A stretch of 64,000 nt of DNA from Cohnella thermotolerans DSM 17683 (lineage in GTDB: Bacteria; Bacillota; Bacilli; Paenibacillales; Paenibacillaceae), in the NCBI RefSeq assembly GCF_000429825.1, contig NZ_KE386955.1, positions 62,001 to 126,000 on the forward strand, written 5' to 3'. A program made the position numbers and the translations under genes. Of this stretch, positions 15,289-23,498 are shown in pieces. The notes under the pieces were generated by a model, which had not been told where the DNA came from, did not search any database, and worked only from the letters and a program-made list of their open reading frames with translations. The first letter of the stretch is position 1. Every line of letters starts with the position of its first letter.

Positions 15289-16386
15289 TCACACCTTCAC
15301 CGCGATTTCCTGAAGCACGGCTTCCAGGGCGGCGATGACCTTCGCGTTCTGCTCCGCGCTTCCGACCGTAATGCGAATGTGCGTCGGGTACAGCTTGTGG
15401 CCGGCTCTGACGATGACGCCTTTGCGAAGCAGCGCCTCGAACACCTCTTGAGCGGGCCGCTTCACGTCGACCATAATGAAGTTGCCGTACGCCGGGAATG
15501 CCGGCAAGCCGAGGCGGTCGAAGGCGGCGCGAAGCGTAGCGAGCCCTTCCTTGTTCGCTTTGCGGCAGCGGGCGATGAAGTCTTCGTCCTCCAGAGCGGC
15601 CAATGCGGCCGCCTGGCCGAAGCGGGACGTATTGAACGGCTCGCGCACCTGGTTGATCGAGCGGATGAGCTCCGGACGGCCGATGCCGTATCCGATGCGC
15701 AGCGACGCCAAGCCGTAAATTTTCGAAAAGGTGCGCAGCAGCACGAGATTCGGGTACTTCTTGAGCAGCGCGAGACCGTCCGGGAACGAAGGATCGTCGA
15801 CATATTCGCAGTAGGCTTCGTCCAGCACGACCATGACGCTCGGCGGCACCTGGGAGAGGAACCATTCCACTTCGTCGTGGGTGACGATCGTGCCGGTCGG
15901 GTTGTTCGGGTTGCAAATCCAGACGATTTTCGTCTTCGGATTCACCTTGGCCAGCATGCCTGGCAAATCGTGGGTGCCGTTCTTCAGCGGAACCTCGATG
16001 ACAACGCCGTTCTCGATCTCGATGTTATGCCGGTATTGCGGGAACGTCTGGTCGGCCGTAATATTCTCGTCGCCGGGCAGCAAGAACGCGCGGGCGATCA
16101 TCAGGATGACTTCGTCCGATCCGGCGCCGAAAATGATCTGGTCGGGCTCGACGCCGAGCTTCTTGGCGAGCGCCGCGGTCAAATCGACAGCCGCGCCGTC
16201 GGGATAAATGCTGACGTTGTCCAGCTCGCGCCGGATCGCCTCGACCGCTTTCGGCGAACAGCCGAACGGATTCTCGTTGGACGCCAGCTTGACGACCTCG
16301 GTCAGTCCGAGCTCGCGCTTCACTTCCTCGACGGGTTTGCCCGGCTGGTAGACCGGCAGATGAACGATATTCGGTTTCGGTTGCAT
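15289..16386 (-). CDS. hisC: Histidinol-phosphate aminotransferase
   Basis: A 365-residue fold-type-I PLP aminotransferase. In Firmicutes with this layout HisC serves histidine and also tyrosine/phenylalanine synthesis. Seen are the N-terminal KLASNENPFGCSPKA, the cofactor region ICNPNNPTGT, VVLDEAYCEYVD, the Schiff-base Lys in LRTFSKIYGLASLRIGYG, and the C-terminal Arg for the substrate carboxylate in HIRITVG. Start 16386 has AGGAGG seven bases upstream, which rules out the longer open frame to 16449. The trp terminator separates it from trpA, so it relies on read-through or a promoter I did not find. Confidence 0.93.
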   Translation of the reverse strand: MQPKPNIVHLPVYQPGKPVEEVKRELGLTEVVKLASNENPFGCSPKAVEAIRRELDNVSIYPDGAAVDLTAALAKKLGVEPDQIIFGAGSDEVILMIARAFLLPGDENITADQTFPQYRHNIEIENGVVIEVPLKNGTHDLPGMLAKVNPKTKIVWICNPNNPTGTIVTHDEVEWFLSQVPPSVMVVLDEAYCEYVDDPSFPDGLALLKKYPNLVLLRTFSKIYGLASLRIGYGIGRPELIRSINQVREPFNTSRFGQAAALAALEDEDFIARCRKANKEGLATLRAAFDRLGLPAFPAYGNFIMVDVKRPAQEVFEALLRKGVIVRAGHKLYPTHIRITVGSAEQNAKVIAALEAVLQEIAVKV

Positions 16387-16433
16387 GGGATAACCTCCTG
16401 TAATGACGCTAGCGATACGTTTACGATTGCAAT

Positions 16434-16462
16434 TCAAAACGGAGCGCAAGAAACACGCTCCG
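16434..16462 (-). terminator. Intrinsic terminator between trpA and hisC
   Basis: On the minus strand CGGAGCG, a nine-base loop, CGCTCCG and TTTTGAA. A further hairpin (AAAGTCC/GGACTTT) lies at about 16513-16533. Together they should reduce read-through from the trp operon into hisC-tyrA. Confidence 0.7.
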
Positions 16463-16541
16463 CGAGTTCATCTGTTTTCTATTGTGACACAAGGAAGGAA
16501 AGCTGTACAGATGGAAAAGTCCGAACCGGACTTTCCGGCTG

Positions 16542-17384
16542 TTACGAGCGCCGGGAACGCGGCTTCAAACCGGCGATGAACGAACGGACCGCATCCACGC
16601 CGGCGCGGCGGACGGCCTCGTCCGGGCTGCGCAGCTGAGGCAGCGCTTCTTCGACCTGGCGAACGATGGCGCTGCCGACGATGACGCCGTCGCAAAGGCC
16701 GGAGAACCGTTCCGCCTGCTCGCGGGACGAGATGCCGAAGCCGACGCAGATCGGCACGCTGGCCGCATTGCGTACGGTCGCGAGGAACGATTCGATGCCT
16801 TCGTGGAACGACGACCGGACGCCCGTCACGCCGAGGGACGAGACGCAATAGACGAAACCGCGCGCCTTGGAGGCGATGCGCTCCACCCGCGCCTCCGAAG
16901 TCGGGGCGACGAGCGGGATGAGGTGAATGCCGGTCCGTTCCGCGATGGCGCGAACCTCTCCGTCTTCTTCGATCGGCAGGTCGGGAATGATGACGCCGCT
17001 GAAGTCGTGCTCCTTGAGCAGGGCGAAAAACCGTTCCAGCCCGAGCTGCAGCGCCGGATTAAAGTACGTGAACAGGATGAAGGGCATTTGCACGCCGCGC
17101 CGGCGGGCTTCGGCCGCAACCCCCATGCAGTCGATCAGGCTGATCTTGTTCGTGAGCGCGCGTTCGGACGCCCGCTGAATGACCGGCCCGTCGGCAAGCG
17201 GATCGGAGTATGGAACGCCGAGCTCGATCATGTGCGCACCGGCGGCTTCCGACGCCTGCACGAGCTCGACCGAGACGGCGAGGTCCGGATCGCCCATCGT
17301 CAGGAACGGAATGAGCGCCGTCTCGCCCTTCGCCTTCAATTCGGCGAAGACGGCGTCGATTTTGTTTGCGGTCGCCAGACTCAT
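16542..17384 (-). CDS. trpA: Tryptophan synthase alpha chain
   Basis: A 280-residue TIM-barrel subunit that splits indole-3-glycerol phosphate to indole and glyceraldehyde 3-phosphate and passes indole to TrpB. The catalytic Glu is in [20 protein letters not shown], and the second acid is in [15 protein letters not shown]. The phosphate-binding end VCVGFGIS type loop ([17 protein letters not shown]) and [11 protein letters not shown] are present. The C-terminal tail is Arg-rich. Its ATG overlaps the trpB stop by four bases. Confidence 0.96.
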   Translation of the reverse strand: MSLATANKIDAVFAELKAKGETALIPFLTMGDPDLAVSVELVQASEAAGAHMIELGVPYSDPLADGPVIQRASERALTNKISLIDCMGVAAEARRRGVQMPFILFTYFNPALQLGLERFFALLKEHDFSGVIIPDLPIEEDGEVRAIAERTGIHLIPLVAPTSEARVERIASKARGFVYCVSSLGVTGVRSSFHEGIESFLATVRNAASVPICVGFGISSREQAERFSGLCDGVIVGSAIVRQVEEALPQLRSPDEAVRRAGVDAVRSFIAGLKPRSRRS

Positions 17385-18577
17385 TTCGCGTCCCCTCCCA
17401 CATAAGGCATAATCGCTTCGACGTCCTTGTCGCCGCGGCCGGACAAGCTGACGACGACGATGGCGTCCTTCGGCAGCGTCGGCGCCAGCTTGATCGTCTG
17501 GGCGATGGCGTGCGACGACTCGAGCGCGGGGATGATGCCTTCCTGCCGGGACAGCAGCTGCAGCGCTTCAAGCGCTTCGGCGTCGGTAATCGGCACGTAC
17601 TCGGCCCGCTTCGTATCTTTGAGGTAGGCATGCTCCGGACCGATGCCGGGGTAGTCGAGGCCCGCCGAGATGGAATGGGCTTCCTGCACTTGCCCGCCTT
17701 CGTCCTGCAGCACGTAGCTCATCGAGCCTTGGAACACGCCGGGGCGGCCCTTCGTCATCGTCGCCGCGTGCTTGTCGGTGTCGACCCCGCGTCCGGCGGC
17801 TTCAACGCCGATGAGACGGACGGACGCGTCGCCGACGAAGTCGTGGAAGATGCCCATCGCGTTGCTGCCTCCGCCGACGGCGGCCACGATCGCGTCCGGC
17901 AGGCGCCCTTCCTGCTCCAGAATCTGCTCCTTCGTTTCCACGCCGATAATCCGCTGGAAATCGCGAACCATCATCGGATAAGGATGCGGCCCGGTGACGG
18001 AGCCGAGAATGTAATACGTGTCGTCCACATGGCTGACCCAGTAGCGCAGCGTCTCGTTGCAGGCGTCCTTCAACGTCCTCGTTCCGGAAGTGACGGGAAC
18101 GACTTCGGTACCGAGCAGATTCATCCGGAACACGTTCAGCTTCTGGCGCTTCGTGTCTTCCTCGCCCATGAACACCTTGCACTCCATGCCGAGCAGCGCC
18201 GCCACCGTCGCGGTGGCCACGCCGTGCTGGCCGGCTCCGGTCTCCGCGATCACTTTCTTTTTGCCCATCCGCTTCGCCAGCAGCGCTTGTCCGAGCGCGT
18301 TGTTGATCTTGTGCGAGCCGGTATGGTTCAAATCCTCGCGCTTCAAATAAATTTTGGCGCCGCCGAGATGCTTCGTCAGCCTTTCCGCGTAATAAAGCGG
18401 CGAAGGCCGTCCCGCATATTGTTTAAGCAAATAGCGGAGCTCCGCCACAAAATCGGGATCGTCCTTGTATCGGTTATACGCTTCTTCGAGCTCGATCAGC
18501 GCGTTCATGAGCGTCTCCGGCACGTACCGGCCGCCGAACGGCCCGAAGCGTCCGTAAGTATCAGGTACCTGGTTCAT
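17381..18577 (-). CDS. trpB: Tryptophan synthase beta chain
   Basis: A 398-residue PLP enzyme that condenses indole with serine. The PLP-lysine motif [20 protein letters not shown] is at about 96-115. The phosphate loop GGGSNAMG and the C-terminal SGRGDKDV are intact, as is the [11 protein letters not shown] channel region. Length is typical of the TrpB1 class that works with TrpA. It is coupled to trpF upstream and trpA downstream by ATGA overlaps. Confidence 0.97.
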   Translation of the reverse strand: MNQVPDTYGRFGPFGGRYVPETLMNALIELEEAYNRYKDDPDFVAELRYLLKQYAGRPSPLYYAERLTKHLGGAKIYLKREDLNHTGSHKINNALGQALLAKRMGKKKVIAETGAGQHGVATATVAALLGMECKVFMGEEDTKRQKLNVFRMNLLGTEVVPVTSGTRTLKDACNETLRYWVSHVDDTYYILGSVTGPHPYPMMVRDFQRIIGVETKEQILEQEGRLPDAIVAAVGGGSNAMGIFHDFVGDASVRLIGVEAAGRGVDTDKHAATMTKGRPGVFQGSMSYVLQDEGGQVQEAHSISAGLDYPGIGPEHAYLKDTKRAEYVPITDAEALEALQLLSRQEGIIPALESSHAIAQTIKLAPTLPKDAIVVVSLSGRGDKDVEAIMPYVGGDAK

Positions 18578-19275
18578 ATCGATTGCTTCACCCTTTCCGC
18601 GAAAGCGGCGATTTTGGCGTTGTCTTTGACGCCTTCGGTCTCCACGCCGCTGGAGATGTCCACGCCGTCCGGCGCGTACCGCGCGAGAAGCTCCCCTACG
18701 TTGTCGGGGCTAAGGCCTCCCGCGACGAACAGCTTCAGCCCCAGCTTGCGGGCTTCTTCCTGATAATCCGGGATCAGATCCCAGCGGAACGTCTTGCCCG
18801 TGCCTCCGCCGGCGGTGTCGATCAGCACGGCGGATACCGCGCCGCGATAGGCTTGAAGCCGGGCCGCGCCGGCTTCTTCTTCCGCGGATGGCGACGCTTC
18901 GTCCGCCTCGCTCCCTTCGGCGGGCAAGGCGCGCCATATTTCGACGCCGAAGCGCGCCGCCGCTTCGCGGCAAAACGCGGGCGTCTCCCGCCCGTGCAGC
19001 TGCACGACGTCGAGCCGGACCGTGCGAAGCGTGTCCGCGAGCTCTTCCATCGTCGGATCGACGAACACGCCGACCGCCCGCGGAGGCCGCCCTCCGGCCA
19101 TCGTCGTCCGCGACGCCGTCTCCAGCAGCGCCGCCGCACGGGACGGCGTTACCTGGCGCTTGCTCTTCGCGAACACGAAGCCGACGTAGTCGACCGGCAA
19201 CCCGTTCATGCCTTCCAGCGTGCGCTCCTCGCGGATGCCGCATATTTTGACCAGCGGACGCGTCGAATCCCTCAT
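18574..19275 (-). CDS. trpF: Phosphoribosylanthranilate isomerase
   Basis: A 233-residue TIM-barrel isomerase of tryptophan synthesis. The catalytic Cys is in [14 protein letters not shown] and the general acid Asp in [34 protein letters not shown] and the C-terminal phosphate site [15 protein letters not shown] are all present. An Ala/Glu-rich insertion ([22 protein letters not shown]) makes it slightly longer than the usual 205-215 residues. Four-base overlaps join it to trpC and trpB. Confidence 0.95.
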   Translation of the reverse strand: MRDSTRPLVKICGIREERTLEGMNGLPVDYVGFVFAKSKRQVTPSRAAALLETASRTTMAGGRPPRAVGVFVDPTMEELADTLRTVRLDVVQLHGRETPAFCREAAARFGVEIWRALPAEGSEADEASPSAEEEAGAARLQAYRGAVSAVLIDTAGGGTGKTFRWDLIPDYQEEARKLGLKLFVAGGLSPDNVGELLARYAPDGVDISSGVETEGVKDNAKIAAFAERVKQSI

Positions 19276-20084
19276 CGCCGCGAGATTCCCTTCGCCGCCG
19301 GACCGAGCAAGGCGTCGACCGCCTCGCCGACGTCGCGCTGCCGCATAAAATGCTCGCCGACGAGCACCGCCTGCGCGCCCGCCCGGCGCACGAACGCGAT
19401 GTCGTCCGGCGTGGAGATGGCGCTCTCGCTCACCGCCGTCACGCCTTGCGGGAGCAGCCCGATCAGCTGCTCGGTGACGTTCAGGTCGGTGACGAACGTA
19501 TGCAAGTCGCGGTTGTTGACGCCGATCAGCGTCGCTTTGCCGATGTCCAGCACCGTCTCCAGCTCGGCGCGGTTATGCACCTCGACGAGCACATCCAATC
19601 CGAGGGAGCGCGCGAGATCGTGGAAGGAGCTCAGCTGCTCCTTCGTCAAGATGGCGGCGATGAGCAGCACCGCGTCCGCGCCGATCAGGCGAGCCTCGTA
19701 AATTTGGCGCTCGTCGATCGTGAAATCTTTGCGCAGCAGCGGGACGTTCGTCTCCGCCCGCACCCGGGTCAAATACTCGTTGCTGCCTTGAAAATATTCC
19801 ACATCCGTCAGCACGGAGATGCAGTCCGTTCCCGCGGCCTCGTATGCCTTCGCCAGCGCGACCGGCTCGAAGTCCGGCCGGATGAGCCCTTTGGACGGGC
19901 TCGCCTTCTTCACTTCCGCGATCAGGCCGACCGGCCGCTTGCGCCGCCCTTCCCGCAGCGCCGACTCGAAGCCGAGACACGCGGGCATGGACGCGATCGT
20001 CCGCTCCGCTTCCGCGATTGTGAGCCGATCCTTCAGACGCTCCGCCTCTTGCCGCTTCGTGGCGACTATCCGATCAAGAAACAT
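19272..20084 (-). CDS. trpC: Indole-3-glycerol phosphate synthase
   Basis: A 270-residue TIM-barrel lyase closing the indole ring from carboxyphenylamino-deoxyribulose phosphate. Seen are the catalytic Lys in LIAEVKKASPSKGLIR, the second Lys in LLRKDFTIDERQIYEARLIGADA, VEVHNRAEL, GVNNRDLHTF and the C-terminal SESAISTPDDI and LVGEHFMRQ. Length is normal. It overlaps trpD by 11 bases and trpF by four. Confidence 0.96.
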   Translation of the reverse strand: MFLDRIVATKRQEAERLKDRLTIAEAERTIASMPACLGFESALREGRRKRPVGLIAEVKKASPSKGLIRPDFEPVALAKAYEAAGTDCISVLTDVEYFQGSNEYLTRVRAETNVPLLRKDFTIDERQIYEARLIGADAVLLIAAILTKEQLSSFHDLARSLGLDVLVEVHNRAELETVLDIGKATLIGVNNRDLHTFVTDLNVTEQLIGLLPQGVTAVSESAISTPDDIAFVRRAGAQAVLVGEHFMRQRDVGEAVDALLGPAAKGISRR

Positions 20085-21126
20085 AGGTGGTCACTTCTCC
20101 TGTCGTCGCAATCCATTGCTGTAACTTGTCCAGAGCGGCGCCCGAATCGATCGTCCGCGCCGCCAGTTCGACTCCGCTTGCCAGCGTCTCCGCCCGGCCC
20201 GCCACGTAAAGGCAGGCGCCCGCGTTCGCCAGCACGACTTCGCGGTAAGCGCTGCGCTCCCCGCCCAGCACCCGGCGGATGATCGCCGCGTTCTCGGCGG
20301 CGTCGCCTCCCTGCACCTCGCCGAGCGGCACGGTCTTCAACCCGAGCTGCTCCGGCGTAATATCGTAAGTCGTCACTTCGCCGTCCTTCAGTTCGGAGAT
20401 TCGCGTCGGCGCGGAGATGCTGATCTCGTCCAGCCCGTCGTGGCTGCCGACGACCATCGCGCGCTTCAGGCCGAGCCGTCCGAGCACCTTCGCGACCGTC
20501 TCGGTTTTCGTCCGGTCGTACAGCCCCATCAGCTGACGATCGGCGTTCGCGGGATTGGCGAGCGGCCCGAGCATGTTGAAGATCGTCCGAACGCCCAGCT
20601 CCCGGCGCGGCACGGCCGCGTGCTTCAGCGCGGGATGGTAGAGCTGCGCGAACATGAAGCAGATGCCGGTCCGCGCCAGACAATCGGCCGCTTGCTCCGC
20701 CGTGAGCGAGATGTTGACGCCGAGCGCCTCCAGCACGTCCGCGCTGCCGGCTTTGCCCGACATGGCGCGGTTGCCGTGCTTGGCGACGCGGGCTCCGGCC
20801 GCAGCCGCGATGATCGCCGAGGAAGTCGAGATGTTGAATTTGTGAATGCCGGAGCCTCCGGTGCCGCAGGTGTCCAACAGGTCTTCGTTCTCCGTGCGGA
20901 CGCGATCCGAGAACGAGCGCATCGCTTCGGCGAAGCCGGTAATCTCGTCCACCGTCTCCCCCTTCATCCGCAGAGCGACGACGACTCCCGCGATCTGCGA
21001 CGGGGTCGCTTCGCCGCGCATAATCAGGCTCATAACCGCCTTCGCTTCCTCCAGCGTCAAATCGCCGCCGCTCGTCAGCCTGGCGAGCGCCTGCGGCATA
21101 CTCATCATTTGCTCATCTCCGCTCAT
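20074..21126 (-). CDS. trpD: Anthranilate phosphoribosyltransferase
   Basis: A 350-residue transferase joining PRPP and anthranilate. The PRPP motif DTCGTGGSGIHKFNIST is at about 82-98, followed by the KHGNRAMSGKAGSADVLEALG anthranilate-binding region and HPALKHAAVPRRELGVRTIFN. The start has GGAGGAG five bases upstream and lies 35 bases after trpE. No TrpG amidotransferase is fused or encoded here; as in B. subtilis, the shared PabA/TrpG subunit is expected elsewhere. Confidence 0.96.
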   Translation of the reverse strand: MSGDEQMMSMPQALARLTSGGDLTLEEAKAVMSLIMRGEATPSQIAGVVVALRMKGETVDEITGFAEAMRSFSDRVRTENEDLLDTCGTGGSGIHKFNISTSSAIIAAAAGARVAKHGNRAMSGKAGSADVLEALGVNISLTAEQAADCLARTGICFMFAQLYHPALKHAAVPRRELGVRTIFNMLGPLANPANADRQLMGLYDRTKTETVAKVLGRLGLKRAMVVGSHDGLDEISISAPTRISELKDGEVTTYDITPEQLGLKTVPLGEVQGGDAAENAAIIRRVLGGERSAYREVVLANAGACLYVAGRAETLASGVELAARTIDSGAALDKLQQWIATTGEVTTYVS

Positions 21127-21161
21127 CTTTTCTCCTCCTCATCCATTCGCTTCAAGATCCG

Positions 21162-22724
21162 TCAGGCGTAATCCAGATTCGTCCGCCGTTCGCCGGCCGC
21201 GGCCAGCTTATCCCGCTTCGGGAACGCCGCCTCCGCGGCGCGAATCGCCTTCAGCATGCCTTTGGCTTTGTTGACCGTCTCCTCGTATTCCTTCTCGGGC
21301 ACCGAATCCCAGACGATTCCCGCGCCCGCTTGCACATAAGCCTTGCCGTTCTTGAAAATGATCGTGCGGATCGTAATGCAGGTGTCGAGGTTGCCCGAGA
21401 AGCCGAGATAGCCGATCGCGCCGGCGTACGCGCCGCGGGCTTCGCTCTCCAGCTCGGCGATAATCTCCATCGCCCGCAGCTTCGGCGCTCCCGATACCGT
21501 TCCCGCCGGCAGGCAGGAGAGGAAGGCGTCGAAGAAATCTTTGTCCTGCCGCAGCTTGCCGGTCACGTTGGACACGATGTGCATGACGTGGGAATAGCGC
21601 TCGATCTCCATGTAGGAATCGCACTTGACCGTGCCGTAGTCGGATACTCTTCCGAGGTCGTTGCGTCCCAAATCGACGAGCATAACGTGCTCGGCCCGCT
21701 CTTTCTCGTCGGCCAGCAGTTCCCGTTCGAGCGCCTTATCCTCTTCCGGCGTCTTGCCGCGCGGCCGCGTTCCGGCGATCGGGCGCGTCTCCACGCGGTC
21801 GCCGTCGACCTTGACGAGCAGCTCCGGCGACGTGCCGACGATCACTTCTTCGTCCAGCTTCAACATGTACATGTACGGCGACGGGTTCATCGTTCGAAGC
21901 ACCCGGTACACGAGCAGCGGATCGACCTCCGTCTCGATGTGGAACCGCTGCGAGAGCACGACCTGGAAAATGTCGCCCGCCCGGATATATTCCTTCGCCC
22001 GCTCCACGTTGCGGATGAACTGCTCCTTGGTCAGGTTGGAGCGCACGTCTCCGAGATCCGGATCGGCCGGAGGCGCGCCGGCCGCCGATGCCGCCGGAGC
22101 CGCCGGACTTTGCAGGCGCCGAATCGTCTCCTCGATGCCGAGGCAGGCATCCTGGTACGCGATGCGGATGTCCGCTTCGGAGGCGCCGTCCTTGACGTGC
22201 ACGTTGCCGATGACGAGCACCTGCTGCTTCAGATGGTCGAACACGACGACCCGGTCGCAGAACAGGAAGTGCATGTCGTCCATCACCAGATCGTCGACAG
22301 GGTGAGACGGCAGCTTCCGTTCATAATATTGCAGCAGATCGTAGCCGAAAAATCCGATCGCTCCTCCCGTAAACGGAGGCAGCTCCGGCAGCGCGGGGCT
22401 GCGATAGCTGCGCAGCCGCTCCCGCAGCAGCTTCAGCGGATCGTCCGTGAAGAACGATTGCGTCCTTTTCCCTTCCGTCAGCGTCGCCTTGTTCTTCTTC
22501 AGCCTGAGGACGAGGAAAGGATCGGTGCCGATGAACGAATATCTCGCCCACTTGATGCCGCCCTCCACGCTTTCCAGCAAGAACGCCCGGCCTTCCCGGC
22601 CCAGCTGCTGAAACACCCGGATCGGCGTTTCCGTATCGGCCATCAGCCGGCGGACGACGGGAATGACGTTGTACCTCTCCGCCAGACGGATCACATTCTG
22701 AAGCTCCTGCTCGCGCTGTTCCAT
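21162..22724 (-). CDS. trpE: Anthranilate synthase component I
   Basis: A 520-residue chorismate-utilising enzyme making anthranilate with the glutaminase subunit. The N-terminal regulatory part has the tryptophan-site LLESVEGGIKWARYSFIG. The catalytic domain has FQVVLSQRF, PIAGTRPRGKTPEEDKALE, LVDLGRNDLGRVS and CLPAGTVSGAPKLRAMEII. It is first in the trpEDCFBA operon. The start at 22724 follows an AAGGA-type site; an open frame continues to 22781 but through leader RNA. Expression is controlled by the TRAP-type leader at 22725-23095. Confidence 0.96.
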   Translation of the reverse strand: MEQREQELQNVIRLAERYNVIPVVRRLMADTETPIRVFQQLGREGRAFLLESVEGGIKWARYSFIGTDPFLVLRLKKNKATLTEGKRTQSFFTDDPLKLLRERLRSYRSPALPELPPFTGGAIGFFGYDLLQYYERKLPSHPVDDLVMDDMHFLFCDRVVVFDHLKQQVLVIGNVHVKDGASEADIRIAYQDACLGIEETIRRLQSPAAPAASAAGAPPADPDLGDVRSNLTKEQFIRNVERAKEYIRAGDIFQVVLSQRFHIETEVDPLLVYRVLRTMNPSPYMYMLKLDEEVIVGTSPELLVKVDGDRVETRPIAGTRPRGKTPEEDKALERELLADEKERAEHVMLVDLGRNDLGRVSDYGTVKCDSYMEIERYSHVMHIVSNVTGKLRQDKDFFDAFLSCLPAGTVSGAPKLRAMEIIAELESEARGAYAGAIGYLGFSGNLDTCITIRTIIFKNGKAYVQAGAGIVWDSVPEKEYEETVNKAKGMLKAIRAAEAAFPKRDKLAAAGERRTNLDYA

Positions 22725-22792
22725 GTTCCTTCTCTCTCCTCTCCAAGCCGCACCGGAATGCGGCTCGCCAATGCGTTGCACAATCGGAACAA

Positions 22793-22847
22793 TTCCCCCA
22801 AAAGTGAAGCCAAGCTTCGATGCCGATTCCGATTACTTTTGGGGGAA
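22793..22847 (-). promoter_or_regulatory. 13-bp hairpin between attenuator and trpE
   Basis: TTCCCCCAAAAGT (22793-22805) and ACTTTTGGGGGAA (22835-22847) are perfectly complementary with a 29-base loop. The C-rich arm nearer the promoter could instead pair with a GGGGG just upstream in the RNA (plus-strand CCCCC at 22848-22852), so two states are possible. It has no U-tract, so it is more likely involved in translation or mRNA stability. Confidence 0.55.
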
Positions 22848-22854
22848 CCCCCGG

Positions 22855-22890
22855 TACAACAAAAAAGCATCCCTGCAGCAGCAGAGATGC
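22855..22890 (-). terminator. trp attenuator terminator
   Basis: On the minus strand GCATCTCTGC, loop TGCT, GCAGGGATGC and TTTTTTGTTG. Bases 22880-22887 (TCTCTGCT in the RNA) are complementary to AGCAGAGA inside the TRAP site (23031-23038), which gives the mutually exclusive antiterminator. Confidence 0.88.
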
Positions 22891-23016
22891 GTTCGTTAGA
22901 CAAAGGTTATTTGACCGGTCCGTCCGACAATCCGCAACCGCAAGGCCGCGCCCGTACGGGCCGTTCCGCCGCCGACTCCCTCGTCCTGAACGCATGCGTT
23001 CCCCGAGGTTCGGCAC

Positions 23017-23044
23017 CTCCGCTCTTCTCGTCTCTGCTCAGCTC
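23017..23044 (-). promoter_or_regulatory. TRAP-binding site: six GAG triplets
   Basis: Minus-strand GAG triplets occupy plus-strand 23042, 23037, 23032, 23027, 23022 and 23017 (each CTC on the plus strand), every one separated by exactly two bases. A seventh GAG at 23067 is in the same five-base register, with degenerate triplets between. B. subtilis trp leader has eleven (G/U)AG triplets, so this is a shorter site. Confidence 0.82.
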
Positions 23045-23101
23045 GCCCGCGCGTAAGTCGTCGTCCCTCCGGCCGACGGTTCCGCGCCAAGCGCTAATGC
23101 C

Positions 23102-23130
23102 ACTATAGCATTTGGAAGGTCAGACGTCAA
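23102..23130 (-). promoter_or_regulatory. Sigma-A promoter of the trp operon
   Basis: On the minus strand TTGACG (23125-23130), 17-base spacer, TATAGT (23102-23107). The -35 overlaps the aroH stop codon, so trp has its own start inside the larger aromatic supraoperon. Confidence 0.85.
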
Positions 23131-23498
23131 CGGGCCGCCGACAAATCCGGACGCAGCGCTTCGGCTCCGCCCAGGTACACGTGCCGCATGTCCGACTGCT
23201 TCAAATCCGTGTTCACCAGCACCATGAACCGGATGCACCGCTCCAGGCTTCCCTTGACGGGAATTTCCACCGAACACATGAGCGGCACGAATTCCCAGCC
23301 TTCCAGCTCCCGGATCGACTTCGCCGGGAACGCCGCGTCGATGTCCTGAGTGACGGTTATAAAAACGCAGCAGATGTCCTCCGGCGATACGCCGTTCACC
23401 TCGACGATCTCGTTCATGAGCTTAACCGACGCGTCCAAAATGAGCTGTCTCTCGTTGGCGTCAACCGTGATGGCGCCGCGTATTCCCCTAACGCTCAT
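23127..23498 (-). CDS. aroH: Chorismate mutase, AroH type
   Basis: A 123-residue monofunctional chorismate mutase of the trimeric AroH (pseudo-alpha/beta barrel) class, making prephenate for Phe and Tyr. Family features include MSVRGIRGAITVDANE, the active-site residues in RHVYLGGAEALRPDL and IEIPVKGSLERCIRF-like text (SVEIPVKGSLERCIRFMVLV). The start at 23498 overlaps the aroB stop (ATGA), with GAGGAGG ten bases upstream. Its stop codon lies within the -35 of the trp promoter. Confidence 0.95.
   Translation of the reverse strand: MSVRGIRGAITVDANERQLILDASVKLMNEIVEVNGVSPEDICCVFITVTQDIDAAFPAKSIRELEGWEFVPLMCSVEIPVKGSLERCIRFMVLVNTDLKQSDMRHVYLGGAEALRPDLSAAR

Larger units (their letters stand above)
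22725..23095 (-). promoter_or_regulatory. trp operon leader (TRAP attenuator)
   Basis: A 370-base untranslated leader from the trp promoter to trpE. In transcription order it has the GAG-repeat TRAP site, several local hairpins (GAGGT/ACCTC, GAACGC/GCGTTC, GCCCGTACGGGC), an intrinsic terminator, a 13-bp long-range hairpin and a final AGCCGCA/TGCGGCT hairpin (22746-22765) just before the ribosome site. With tryptophan, TRAP should bind the GAG run, block the antiterminator and allow termination. Confidence 0.8.

Noticed and set aside
13783-16638. Plus-strand open frame of 951 codons
   Set aside because: It lies antisense to tyrA and hisC, whose motifs are complete. GC-rich codon use opens the complementary frame; there is no recognisable protein or ribosome site.
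22725-23095. T-box riboswitch upstream of trpE
   Set aside because: No UGGNACC antiterminator motif or Stem I features; the GAG array fits TRAP instead.
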